The position numbers and the translations under genes were made by a program. From Nitrincola salilacus (GTDB lineage: Bacteria; Pseudomonadota; Gammaproteobacteria; Pseudomonadales; Balneatricaceae), in contig NZ_CP176580.1 of NCBI RefSeq assembly GCF_046271865.1, positions 806,001 to 870,000 on the forward strand: a stretch of 64,000 bases of DNA. The letters run 5' to 3'. The stretch's first letter is position 1, and each line of letters opens with the position of its first letter. Of this stretch, positions 52,871 to 61,429 are shown in pieces. The notes under the pieces were generated by a model. That model saw only the letters and a list, made by a program, of their open reading frames with translations. It made no database searches and was not told the DNA's origin.

Positions 52871-52886
52871 AGTGGTTAAACCAATT
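52871..52886. promoter_or_regulatory. Second PdhR-type operator, upstream of pdhR
   Basis: AGTGGT-TAA-ACCAATT has the TGGT-N3-ACCA core of PdhR sites and lies between the two 11-bp repeat arrays, about 135 bases before pdhR. Confidence 0.55.
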
Positions 52887-52929
52887 CAAGATTGAGCTTA
52901 GACTGAATCGGCACGATCTGTTAGTTGTC

Positions 52930-52944
52930 GCAGTACAATACTGC
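52930..52944 (+). promoter_or_regulatory. Inverted repeat covering a candidate pdhR -10 box
   Basis: GCAGTA-CAA-TACTGC is a perfect 6-3-6 inverted repeat that contains TACAAT (52934-52939), a good -10 hexamer. No convincing -35 is seen. It directly abuts repeat array 2. Confidence 0.4.
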
Positions 52945-52977
52945 TGTTGTACCTATGTTGTATCGATGTTGTTTGTA
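52945..52977. repeat. Three tandem 11-bp repeats, array 2
   Basis: TGTTGTACCTA, TGTTGTATCGA and TGTTGTTTGTA share the 11-bp period and the TGTnnTACCTA consensus of array 1. The array ends 43 bases before the pdhR start. Confidence 0.7.
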
Positions 52978-53020
52978 AATTGATCGCCAGCGGTCAAACT
53001 GATGAAAGTGGACGGAGTGA

Positions 53021-53782
53021 ATGGCATATCCCAGTGTAAAGCAGTCGAAGATATCAGATGTCATCATGCTGAAGATGGAAGAGATGATTCTGGAAGGAAC
53101 TCTGCAGCCGGGACAGAAGCTTCCGCCTGAAAGAGAGTTGGCTGTGCAGTTTGAGGTGTCTCGCCCCTCATTGCGTGAGGCGGTGCAGAAGCTTGCAGCG
53201 AAAGGGTTGCTGATCAGCCGTCAGGGTGGTGGCACTTACGTATCGGAAAATCTCGGAGGGTCGTTTTCTGATCCGCTGCTGGAGCTTTTTCGCAATCATC
53301 CGGAAGCTCAGTATGATCTGCTTGAGTTCCGACATGCCCTGGAGGGGGTGTCGGCTTACTATGCCGCAGTCCGCAGTACGGCAGCGGACAAGAAAATTCT
53401 GCGCGAGCGCTATGAGGATCTGCAGCGCTATCACGAACAGAAAGCCTTCGATAAGGAAGTGCAGGCAGATGTCGAGTTTCACCTGGCCATTGCGGCAGCA
53501 ACACATAATATGGTTCTGTTACACATGATGCGGGCACTGTTCAATCTGATGAAGCAGCATATCGGGGACAATCTCAAGAATATTTATCCAAAAGCTAACT
53601 GGCGCTCCAGTATCCATCATCAGCATGGGGTACTACTGGAAGCGATAGAGATGGGTGATCCCGAGCGGGCGCGCCAGGCCGCACATGATCATCTGGTTTA
53701 TGTCGAAGAGGCGTTGCTGGAGCAGGGCAAGGAAAATACGCGGCTTGAACGCGCATTGCGCAGAGCACATCTGCATCAGTGA
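53021..53782 (+). CDS. pdhR: Pyruvate dehydrogenase complex repressor PdhR (GntR/FadR family)
   Basis: The 253-residue protein has an N-terminal winged helix (LEGTLQPGQKLPPERELAVQFEVSRPSLREAVQKLAAKGLL) and a helical FCD ligand domain (DLLEFRHALEGVSAYYAAVRS). The first 110 residues follow E. coli PdhR closely (GGGTYVSENLGGSFSDPLLELF). PdhR releases DNA on binding pyruvate. It is directly upstream of aceE-aceF and diverges from the D-lactate dehydrogenase gene; operator-like sites precede both. Confidence 0.92.
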   Translation: MAYPSVKQSKISDVIMLKMEEMILEGTLQPGQKLPPERELAVQFEVSRPSLREAVQKLAAKGLLISRQGGGTYVSENLGGSFSDPLLELFRNHPEAQYDLLEFRHALEGVSAYYAAVRSTAADKKILRERYEDLQRYHEQKAFDKEVQADVEFHLAIAAATHNMVLLHMMRALFNLMKQHIGDNLKNIYPKANWRSSIHHQHGVLLEAIEMGDPERARQAAHDHLVYVEEALLEQGKENTRLERALRRAHLHQ

Positions 53783-53872
53783 AATGTATTTTTGTATAAA
53801 AACTACAATAAAAGAGGTCTGTTTACGGGTTTTTACGATTTTATAGGGTGTGGATAGACAAAAAGCGCATCT

Positions 53873-53900
53873 TTGTGTAGTATATTTACACAATTATAAG
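53873..53900 (+). promoter_or_regulatory. aceE promoter with 7-7-7 inverted repeat
   Basis: TTGTGTA (53873-53879) and TACACAA (53887-53893) form a perfect inverted repeat with a 7-base spacer. TTGTGT can act as -35 with TATAAG (53895-53900) as -10 at a 16-base spacing. The sequence is unlike the PdhR box, so another regulator may bind. Confidence 0.45.
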
Positions 53901-53989
53901 GGGCCCTGACTGTGCAGTGCAGCATGAAAAAAACTTTTCATGCGTCTAGTCTATGAGGACTCATCCATAAAGTGTCTGGAGAATTCAAG

Positions 53990-56647
53990 GTGCAAGATAT
54001 GATTGAAGATGTGGATCCGATTGAAACGCAGGAATGGCTTGACGCACTGGAGTCCGTTGCCAAGAATGAAGGCGATGATCGTGCTCGATTTATTCTGAAA
54101 GAGCTTGGCCGTAAGGCGTCTGATATAGGTGTCGGTTCCACCGGCACAATAACAACTCCATACCGTAATACCATCCCCCCCCGCGATGAAGCGAAAATGC
54201 CCGGGGATCTGTTCATGGAGCGTCGAATCCGCTCCTTTATCCGTTGGAATGCCATGGCAATGGTGATGCGGGCCAACGACAATGATGAAGGTCTTGGCGG
54301 TCACATCTCCAGCTTCTCCTCTGCTGCAACTCTTTATGATATTGGCTTTAACTATTTCTTCCACGGCCCGGATGGCGGTCGTGAATCTGACATGGTGTTC
54401 TTCCAGGGACATATCTCTCCCGGTATCTATGCGCGTGCTTATCTCGAAGGCCGTCTGACTGAAGAGCAGCTGGATAACTTCCGTCGTGAAGTCGATGGTA
54501 ATGGTCTGTCGTCTTATCCTCACCCCTGGCTGATGCCGGATTTCTGGCAGTTCCCGACTGTTTCCATGGGGCTGGGTCCGATCCAGGCGATCTATCAGGC
54601 GCACATCATGCGCTACCTGTCCGCTCGTAGCCTGATTCAGCGTGGCGAGCGCAAAGTCTGGGCATTCCTGGGCGACGGCGAGTGTGATGAGCCGGAGTCA
54701 CTGGGTGCGATCTCTCTGGCTGGGCGTGAGCAGCTGGAAAACCTGGTCTTTGTTATCAACTGTAACCTGCAGCGTCTGGATGGACCGGTTCGCGGTAATG
54801 GCAAGATCGTGCAGGAGCTGGAGTCTATTTTCCGTGGCGCCGGCTGGAACGTGATCAAATGCCTGTGGGGTCGCCACTGGGATCCGCTGTTCGAAAAAGA
54901 TGAAAAAGGTCTGCTGCAAAAGCGCATGGATGAAGTGTGCGATGGCGAGCTGCAGAACTGCAAGGCCAATGGCGGCGCCTACACCCGCGAGCACTTCTTT
55001 GGCAAATATCCTGAGCTGCTGGAGATGGTCAAGGATATGTCGGATCAGGAGATCATGAACCTGAACCGTGGCGGCCACGATCCCTACAAGGTCTATGCGG
55101 CTTATCATGCGGCAATGAACCATAAGGGCCAGCCGACCGTGATCCTGGCGCAGACCGTCAAGGGCTACGGCACAGGCAAGTCAGGCGAAGCGAAGAACGA
55201 TACCCACTCTCTGAAGAAAGTGGCACTGGACGATCTCAAGATCTTCCGTGATAACTTCAACATTCCGGTCAATGATGATCAGCTGAAAGAGCTGCCTTAT
55301 TACCGTCCTGCACCTGACTCTCCGGAAATGAAGTACATGTTCGAGCGTCGCAAGGCGCTGGGTGGCTTCTATCCTGCTCGTCGCAAAGAGTTTACCAAGC
55401 TGGAGACCCCAGCGCTGGAGGTCTTCGCCAGCCAGTTGAAATCGACAGGTGAGCGTGAAATCTCCACCCAGATGGCGATGAACCGAGTGCTCAGCACGCT
55501 GGTCAAGGATAAGAATATCGGTGAGCGGATTGTGCCTATCGTACCTGATGAGGCGCGTACTTTCGGTATGGAAGGCATGTTCCGTCAGTTGAGCATCTAC
55601 ACCTCTGAGGGGCAGCGCTACACGCCTCAGGATCGTGATCAGATCATGTTCTACAAGGAGTCCAAGACCGGTCAGATTCTTGAGGAAGGTATTAACGAAG
55701 CGGGTGCATTCAGTGCATGGCTGGCTTGTGCCACGTCGTACAGCAATAACAACTGTCCGATGGTTCCGTTCTACATCTTCTACTCCATGTTTGGCTTCCA
55801 GCGCGTGATGGATCTGACCTGGGCGGCCGGCGACAGCCAGGCGCGCGGTTTCCTGATCGGTGCGACCTCAGGGCGCACAACGCTGAACGGTGAAGGTCTG
55901 CAGCATCAGGATGGTCACAGCCACCTGATGGCACAGATGATTCCCAACTGTGTCAGCTATGATCCGACCTACGGCTATGAGCTGACCGTGATCATTCAGG
56001 ATGGTCTGCGCCGGATGTTCCAGGAGCAGGAGAACAAGTTCTACTATGTCACCACGCTGAATGAAAACTATCAGCACCCTGAAATGCCGGTTGGTGTTGA
56101 AGAGGGTATCGTCAAGGGGATGTATCTGCTCGAAGAGGGCAAGAAAGCAGACCTGCGCGTACAGTTGATGGGTTGCGGTTCAATCCTGCGTGAAGTGCGT
56201 GAGGCAGCGACGATACTGCGTGAAGACTACGGCATCGAATCTGATGTCTGGAGCACCACGTCGATCAATGAGCTGCGTCGTGATGCCCAGGCGGTATATC
56301 GCTGGAACATGCTGCATCCTGAAGATCAGCCACGTGAGTCTTACCTGGAGCAGTGCCTCAGAGGTCATGACGGTCCAGTTATCGCATCAACTGATTACAT
56401 GCGCATGTATGCCGATCAGTTGAGGGAGTATATCCCACGCCGCTACAAAGTGCTGGGTACCGATGGTTATGGACGCTCCGACACGCGCGCTAAACTGCGT
56501 GAGTTCTTTGAGGTGAATCGCCACTACGTTGTGCTGGCGGCACTCAAATCTCTGCAGGAAGAGGGCAAGCTGGAGGCATCTGTTGTCGCCAAGGCCATGA
56601 AGACGTTCAATATCAACCCTGACAAACCGGCCCCATGGACCGTGTAA
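53990..56647 (+). CDS. aceE: Pyruvate dehydrogenase E1 component (homodimeric type)
   Basis: The 885-residue E1 decarboxylates pyruvate using thiamine diphosphate. It starts VDPIETQEWLDALESV after a short leader, the TPP motif is GDGECDEPESLGAISLAGREQLENLVFVINCN, and the C-terminal part has VLGTDGYGRSDTRAKLREFFEVN. I chose GTG 53990, with GGAG eight bases upstream; the product then begins MQDMIEDVDP, like Pseudomonas AceE. ATG 53999 is an alternative. aceF follows 44 bases later. Confidence 0.95.
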   Translation: MQDMIEDVDPIETQEWLDALESVAKNEGDDRARFILKELGRKASDIGVGSTGTITTPYRNTIPPRDEAKMPGDLFMERRIRSFIRWNAMAMVMRANDNDEGLGGHISSFSSAATLYDIGFNYFFHGPDGGRESDMVFFQGHISPGIYARAYLEGRLTEEQLDNFRREVDGNGLSSYPHPWLMPDFWQFPTVSMGLGPIQAIYQAHIMRYLSARSLIQRGERKVWAFLGDGECDEPESLGAISLAGREQLENLVFVINCNLQRLDGPVRGNGKIVQELESIFRGAGWNVIKCLWGRHWDPLFEKDEKGLLQKRMDEVCDGELQNCKANGGAYTREHFFGKYPELLEMVKDMSDQEIMNLNRGGHDPYKVYAAYHAAMNHKGQPTVILAQTVKGYGTGKSGEAKNDTHSLKKVALDDLKIFRDNFNIPVNDDQLKELPYYRPAPDSPEMKYMFERRKALGGFYPARRKEFTKLETPALEVFASQLKSTGEREISTQMAMNRVLSTLVKDKNIGERIVPIVPDEARTFGMEGMFRQLSIYTSEGQRYTPQDRDQIMFYKESKTGQILEEGINEAGAFSAWLACATSYSNNNCPMVPFYIFYSMFGFQRVMDLTWAAGDSQARGFLIGATSGRTTLNGEGLQHQDGHSHLMAQMIPNCVSYDPTYGYELTVIIQDGLRRMFQEQENKFYYVTTLNENYQHPEMPVGVEEGIVKGMYLLEEGKKADLRVQLMGCGSILREVREAATILREDYGIESDVWSTTSINELRRDAQAVYRWNMLHPEDQPRESYLEQCLRGHDGPVIASTDYMRMYADQLREYIPRRYKVLGTDGYGRSDTRAKLREFFEVNRHYVVLAALKSLQEEGKLEASVVAKAMKTFNINPDKPAPWTV

Positions 56648-56691
56648 GTCGGCCGCTGAACATCTGACTGGTTAAGCGAGAGGACATTATT

Positions 56692-58653
56692 GTGAGCACA
56701 ATTACTATTACAGTACCGGATATTGGCGGCCACGACGGGGTTGATATCATTGAAGTTTGCGTTAAAGAGGGCGATACGATCGCTGAAGGCGATTCGCTGA
56801 TCGTTCTGGAAACAGACAAGGCCTCGATGGAGGTGCCATCCACCGCGTCTGGTGTGGTGAAGAAGATTCTGGTTAAGGAAGGTGGTACCTGCGCCGAGGG
56901 TGATGCCATTGTTGAGCTGGAGGCGGCCGGTGAGGCTGCTGCTCCTGAAGCTGAAGCGCCCAAAGCGGCACCTGCAGCGGCACCTGCCGCCGCCCCCGCT
57001 GCTGCGCCAGCTGCAGCAGCATCAGTGTCTGTTGAGAAAATTCTGATCCCTGATCTGAGTGGCGCAACAGATGTTGATGTTATCGAAGTGCTGGTGAAAG
57101 TGGGTGACACTGTCGCCGAAGGTGACAGCATCATCGCGCTGGAAACAGACAAGGCCTCGATGGAAGTGCCAGCTCCTAAGGCGGGTGTCATCAAGTCGAT
57201 GAGCATCAAGGAAGGGGATAAGGTCAATGAGGGCGACCTGTTGCTTGAGCTGGAGGTTGGCTCTTCGGGTGCTGCCGCTGCTGATTCTTCATCAAGTGCT
57301 GCATCAAGTTCTGCATCAAGTCCTGAGCCAAGTGCTCCGGCGGCGGCTCCAGCAGCGGCTGCTGCAGGTGGTGTCGAAAAAGTATTGATCCCTGATCTCA
57401 GTGGCGCTTCCGATGTTGATGTCATTGAGGTGCTGGTGAAAGTGGGTGATACGGTTGCAGAAGGCGACGGTATCATCACGCTGGAAACAGACAAGGCCTC
57501 GATGGAAGTACCTGCTCCTAAAGCGGGTGTCATCAAGTCGATGAGCATTAAAGAGGGTGATAAGGTCAACGAAGGTGACCTGCTGATTGAACTGGAAGTG
57601 GCTGGCAGTGCACCGGCAGCAGCCCCGGCTCAGGCTCCAGCGGCATCCGCTGCGGCTCCTGCACCTGCTTCTGCTCCAAAAGCGGCGGCTCCGGCGGCTG
57701 GCAAGTCAGTTGATCTGGGCTCGCTGGAGAAAAAGAACCGCAGCGTGCATGCAGGTCCCGCGGTGCGTGCGCTGGCACGTGAGTTTGGTGTGGAACTGGC
57801 CAATGTCAAAGGTTCAGGACCCAAGGGTCGTGTGCTGAAAGAAGATGTCCAGGGCTACGTTAAAGAAACGCTGAAGCGTGTCAGTCAGGGGACTGCAGCC
57901 ACAGCTGTTACGGGATCCGGTATTCCGGCCATTCCGGCAGTCGATTTCAGCCAGTTTGGTGAGATAGAGCTGGTCAAACTGACCAAGATCGACCGCCTGA
58001 CCCGCGATAACATGTCACGCTGCTGGCTGAATATTCCTCATGTCACGCAGTTTGATGAGGCCGACATCACCGAGCTGGAAGTTTTCCGCAAGGAGATGAA
58101 GGATGAAGCACTCAAAGCTGGCGTCAAGCTGACCCCGCTGCCATTCATGATCAAGGCAGCGGCCATTGCGCTGAGTCGTCACCAGAAGTTCAATGCATCA
58201 CTGCACGCTGATGGTGAGCATGTTGTTTACAAGAAATACATCAATATCGGTCTGGCGGTGGATACGCCGAATGGTTTGATGGTTCCTGTGATCAAGGATG
58301 CCGACAAGAAGAGTATCTATCAGCTGTCGCTTGAAGCGAATGAGCTGGCAGGCAAGGCCAAGGATCGTAAGCTCAAGCCAAACGAGATGCAGGGTGCATG
58401 CTTTACCATCTCCAGCCTGGGTGGGATTGGTGGCACTGGCTTTACCCCCATCGTGAATGCGCCGGAAGTGGCGATTCTGGGTGTTTCCAAAGCGGATATC
58501 AAACCGCGCTGGAACGGTAAGGAGTTTGTGCCGCGCACCATGCTGCCTCTGTGTCTGTCCTATGATCACAGAGCGATTAATGGCAGTGATGCCGGTCGCT
58601 TCCTGACCGATCTGAATGGTTTGCTGAGCGATATCCGTCGCCTGGTACTCTGA
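56692..58653 (+). CDS. aceF: Dihydrolipoamide acetyltransferase (E2) with three lipoyl domains
   Basis: The 653-residue protein has three lipoyl domains (residues 1-78, about 115-190 and 230-303), each with lipoyl Lys in ETDKASMEVP, joined by Ala/Pro-rich linkers. An E1/E3-binding domain follows (VHAGPAVRALAREFGVEL, GPKGRVLKEDV), then the catalytic domain with LSYDHRAINGSDAGRFL (His and Asp). Lipoyl domains 2 and 3 are nearly identical in DNA, a recent duplication or gene conversion. GTG start at 56692. No lpd follows. Confidence 0.96.
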   Translation: MSTITITVPDIGGHDGVDIIEVCVKEGDTIAEGDSLIVLETDKASMEVPSTASGVVKKILVKEGGTCAEGDAIVELEAAGEAAAPEAEAPKAAPAAAPAAAPAAAPAAAASVSVEKILIPDLSGATDVDVIEVLVKVGDTVAEGDSIIALETDKASMEVPAPKAGVIKSMSIKEGDKVNEGDLLLELEVGSSGAAAADSSSSAASSSASSPEPSAPAAAPAAAAAGGVEKVLIPDLSGASDVDVIEVLVKVGDTVAEGDGIITLETDKASMEVPAPKAGVIKSMSIKEGDKVNEGDLLIELEVAGSAPAAAPAQAPAASAAAPAPASAPKAAAPAAGKSVDLGSLEKKNRSVHAGPAVRALAREFGVELANVKGSGPKGRVLKEDVQGYVKETLKRVSQGTAATAVTGSGIPAIPAVDFSQFGEIELVKLTKIDRLTRDNMSRCWLNIPHVTQFDEADITELEVFRKEMKDEALKAGVKLTPLPFMIKAAAIALSRHQKFNASLHADGEHVVYKKYINIGLAVDTPNGLMVPVIKDADKKSIYQLSLEANELAGKAKDRKLKPNEMQGACFTISSLGGIGGTGFTPIVNAPEVAILGVSKADIKPRWNGKEFVPRTMLPLCLSYDHRAINGSDAGRFLTDLNGLLSDIRRLVL

Positions 58654-58658
58654 TGCGT

Positions 58659-58695
58659 TGTCAGGCACCGGTTTCTTCCGGTGCCTGACATTTCT
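58659..58695 (+). terminator. Terminator after aceF
   Basis: TGTCAGGCACCGG and CCGGTGCCTGACA form a perfect 13-bp stem with a 6-base loop, followed by TTTCT. Confidence 0.8.
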
Positions 58696-58732
58696 GCTGT
58701 TTTGATTCCCCCGCTTTTATCCTGTGCACTGA

Positions 58733-60148
58733 TTACTCTGGGCGCGTCACATTTCCACGAGAGTAGGAGAACCAGGCAGCCGCCAGGGTATACAGGCAAG
58801 CTAATCCCAGTGCAATCCGAATCACCAGCAGCAGGGCCGGATATTGATCAGGCGCTAGTTGAGTATTGCCAAGCACCTGATTGAACAGCAGTACCACTAT
58901 CGCCATGCTGCAGAGGTTACCCAGCGTCCTGGCGAGGTTGAGCATGGCGGACGCAGCACTGAGACGATCCTGATTCACCGAGCTCATGGCAGCGTTGTTG
59001 TTGGGGGTCGAGAAGAGACCAAAGCCTATGCCCAGAAGCAACAGGCCGACAACCACCAAAGTCAGACTGCTCTCCAGACTTATCCAGAAAAGTACCGCAA
59101 AGCCACTGCAGAACAGCAGGCAGCCTGTGGTTGCGATCAATCTTGGCTGGTAACGATCCGACAGTTTTCCGGCCAGTGGAGCGAGTATCGCCATCGCCAG
59201 CGCCTGAATCAGAATCAGTTGCCCGGAGCTGGTCGGCGACATCCCTTCAATGTATTGCAGATACAGGCTGAGCAGAAACAGAACAGGGTAGTGCGCGCCA
59301 TACATGAACAGGCTGGCCAGTATGGAACGGTTGAATACCCGGTTGTCGGCCAAGGCCTTGAGCCGGATCAGTGGTGCGGGTGCAACGCTCTGCTGGCGCA
59401 GGAACAGGGCCAGAAACAGGAGTCCTGCCAGAAAAAGTACGACATATCCAGGGCCTGGCAGGCCGGATAGCCCAAAGAAGAAGGCGGTGGTCCAGATCGA
59501 AAACAGTACGGTACCAGCCCAGTCAAAGCGCTCCCGTTGCTCGCTTTTCCAGTCGCCTTTGAGGTAAACATTCACGAGAAGGATCGCCAGCAGGATGAAG
59601 GGAACAGGTACCCAGAACACACTGCGCCAGCCCAGTACTTCTGTCAGCCAGCCGCCAATCATAGGGCCTGCTGTGAGGCCGAGATAGACGGAAGTGGCAG
59701 TGAACCCCAGTGCCGTGCCTCGATTGCTGGAGTTGAATATTGAGCTGACAATGGCCATGGCGGTGCCGAAGATCAAAGCGCCTGCAATACCTTGCATGAC
59801 CCTGACGACCAGTAGCCACTCAATAGATCCAACCAGTAAGACCATCAGAGAGCTGAATGCAAAGAAGGCGATGCCGACATTGAATACACGTTTGCGGCCC
59901 ACCATGTCTGCCAGCCTGCCAGCCGGTAGCATCAGCAGAATACTGCCCCAGAGATTGATCGTGGGTACCCAGCTCACCAATACGGCGTCGGCCTGAAGGT
60001 CGGTGGCAATGGCGGGTAAAGCCAGGTTGACGGCAGACATTGAAAGTGGCGCGATGAAGGTGGCGATACAGATACTGAGCAGTGCTATCCAGCGTGCCGC
60101 CGGGTTCTGATCATAATACGCCTGACTTTCTGTATGGCTGCTGCTCAC
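58733..60148 (-). CDS. MFS transporter, DHA2-like drug exporter
   Basis: The 471-residue protein has about 14 hydrophobic segments. The N-terminal part has LALPAIATDLQADAVLVSWVPTINLWGS and PAGRLADMVGRKRVFNVGI (MFS loop 2-3 signature), and TAGPMIGGWLTE is the motif C of antiporters. This fits the DHA2 drug:H+ antiporter group. Substrate unknown. It converges on aceF. Confidence 0.9.
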   Translation of the reverse strand: MSSSHTESQAYYDQNPAARWIALLSICIATFIAPLSMSAVNLALPAIATDLQADAVLVSWVPTINLWGSILLMLPAGRLADMVGRKRVFNVGIAFFAFSSLMVLLVGSIEWLLVVRVMQGIAGALIFGTAMAIVSSIFNSSNRGTALGFTATSVYLGLTAGPMIGGWLTEVLGWRSVFWVPVPFILLAILLVNVYLKGDWKSEQRERFDWAGTVLFSIWTTAFFFGLSGLPGPGYVVLFLAGLLFLALFLRQQSVAPAPLIRLKALADNRVFNRSILASLFMYGAHYPVLFLLSLYLQYIEGMSPTSSGQLILIQALAMAILAPLAGKLSDRYQPRLIATTGCLLFCSGFAVLFWISLESSLTLVVVGLLLLGIGFGLFSTPNNNAAMSSVNQDRLSAASAMLNLARTLGNLCSMAIVVLLFNQVLGNTQLAPDQYPALLLVIRIALGLACLYTLAAAWFSYSRGNVTRPE

Positions 60149-60544
60149 GATGCCTCCTTGGATTAACTGCCTTCATCATAATACAGCAGGAGGTGAAATT
60201 TTTACCCATACAGTTTTTGTCAGCAAACAGGATACAGGCCGGTGGCTGAGGAGTTTCCGGTATCGCATGGTGTTTTATAAAGTCATAAAAATGTAATAAT
60301 CAGTAACAAAATATTATAATCAGTTGGTTTTGCACCCACGCCTTCCCTTTATGATATTTTCTTCGATATATCTAACACTTATATATGAGGCTTGGCTTAA
60401 CTACTTTCCGCTGTCTTCCAAAACTGGGCAGTGATGCTCTCGAATGGGGCAGATGACGCATTCTGTTCTTTATTTCTGCGCTGAAAAGTAATAGCGTCAC
60501 AGCTTGTAATCCAACTGAAATACATTCCGACAGGTTTGATAATA
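60149..60544. other. Intergenic region between divergent MFS and GNAT genes
   Basis: These 396 bases hold no gene I can support. The centre (60270-60320) is AT-rich with ATAATCAGT occurring twice (60296 and about 60320). Promoters for both flanking genes are expected here, but I see no clear -35/-10 pair, operator or RNA gene. Confidence 0.4.
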
Positions 60545-60985
60545 ATGATGATAAGACCTTTCAACTTAGCGGATATGGATCAGGTGCTGCAGGTATGGCT
60601 GGATGCCTCCGTGCAGGCACATGACTTTGTCGATGGTGATTTCTGGGCATCCAGAATCGAAGATATGCGAGATATCTATCTGCCCCTGTCAGAGATCTAC
60701 GTATATGAAGAGCATGGGATCATCCAGGGCTTTCTCTCATTACAGGACGATACGCTGGCAGCTCTGTTCATACGGCCGGAATATCAGGGTCGGGGAATAG
60801 GCTTTCAACTGATCGAAATGGCCAAGGATGAGCGCGAAAAGCTCGATCTGGCTGTGTACAAGTGCAACTGGCGCAGTGTTGATTTTTATGAGCGCTGCGG
60901 CTTTCAGCCGATACGCGAGCAGACGGATCAGCACACAGGCCAGACCGAAGTGGTCATGACCTGGTACCTTGAGCAGGCAGCCTGA
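60545..60985 (+). CDS. GNAT-family N-acetyltransferase
   Basis: The 146-residue protein has the GNAT core: IRPFNLADMDQVLQVWLDAS, then LAALFIRPEYQGRGIGFQLIEMA with the acetyl-CoA Q/RxxGxG/A loop, and CNWRSVDFYERCGF. This matches the YiaC/PhnO-like group. Substrate unknown. The ATG at 60545 or 60548 is the start; a TTG at 60536 is less likely. Confidence 0.85.
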   Translation: MMIRPFNLADMDQVLQVWLDASVQAHDFVDGDFWASRIEDMRDIYLPLSEIYVYEEHGIIQGFLSLQDDTLAALFIRPEYQGRGIGFQLIEMAKDEREKLDLAVYKCNWRSVDFYERCGFQPIREQTDQHTGQTEVVMTWYLEQAA

Positions 60986-60998
60986 AAATCAGGCTGTA

Positions 60999-61412
60999 TC
61001 AGATGGCACTGATGACAGCACTGATGGCAGCACGAGCTACCTGAGCATCCTGATCTGATTTAACGCCCGATACGCCGACAGCGGCAACCACCTGGCCATC
61101 CACCACCAACGGCACACCACCTTCCAGTGTGGCGCTGATCACCGGTGCTGACAGGAAGGCTGTGCGCCCGGCATTGATCATCTCTTCATAGATCTTTGTT
61201 TCACGGCGTCCCAGCGCCGAGGTGCGGGCTTTTTCAATAGCGATGTAAGAAGACACTGGTGCACAGTTGTCCAGTCGCAGCATGGCAAGCGGATGGCCGC
61301 CGTCATCGACGATGGCAATGGCGACGGCCCAGTTGTTGGCCTCCGCTTCTGCTCTGGCGGCTGCCAGCATCTTCTGTGCTTCATCGAGTGTCAGTACGGG
61401 TTTGCTGTTCAT
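60999..61412 (-). CDS. glcG: GlcG/HbpS-like (DUF336) protein
   Basis: The 137-residue protein has LTLDEAQKMLAAARAEAEANNW, VDDGGHPLAMLRLDNC, SYIAIEKARTSALGR and GGVPLVVDGQVVAAVGVSG, the DUF336 signature. It is the last gene of the glcDEFG cluster; its role in glycolate oxidation is undefined, and related proteins bind haem. Confidence 0.9.
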   Translation of the reverse strand: MNSKPVLTLDEAQKMLAAARAEAEANNWAVAIAIVDDGGHPLAMLRLDNCAPVSSYIAIEKARTSALGRRETKIYEEMINAGRTAFLSAPVISATLEGGVPLVVDGQVVAAVGVSGVKSDQDAQVARAAISAVISAI

Positions 61413-61429
61413 CTTGTTGCTCCGTCAGT

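Noticed and set aside
52805..52977. CRISPR array
   Set aside because: The units are 11 bp, directly adjacent with no spacers, and no cas gene is present.
56613..57569. 318-codon Ser/Thr/Pro-rich frame opposite aceF
   Set aside because: It mirrors the lipoyl-domain repeats and Ala/Pro linkers of aceF; the repeated protein pattern is a by-product.
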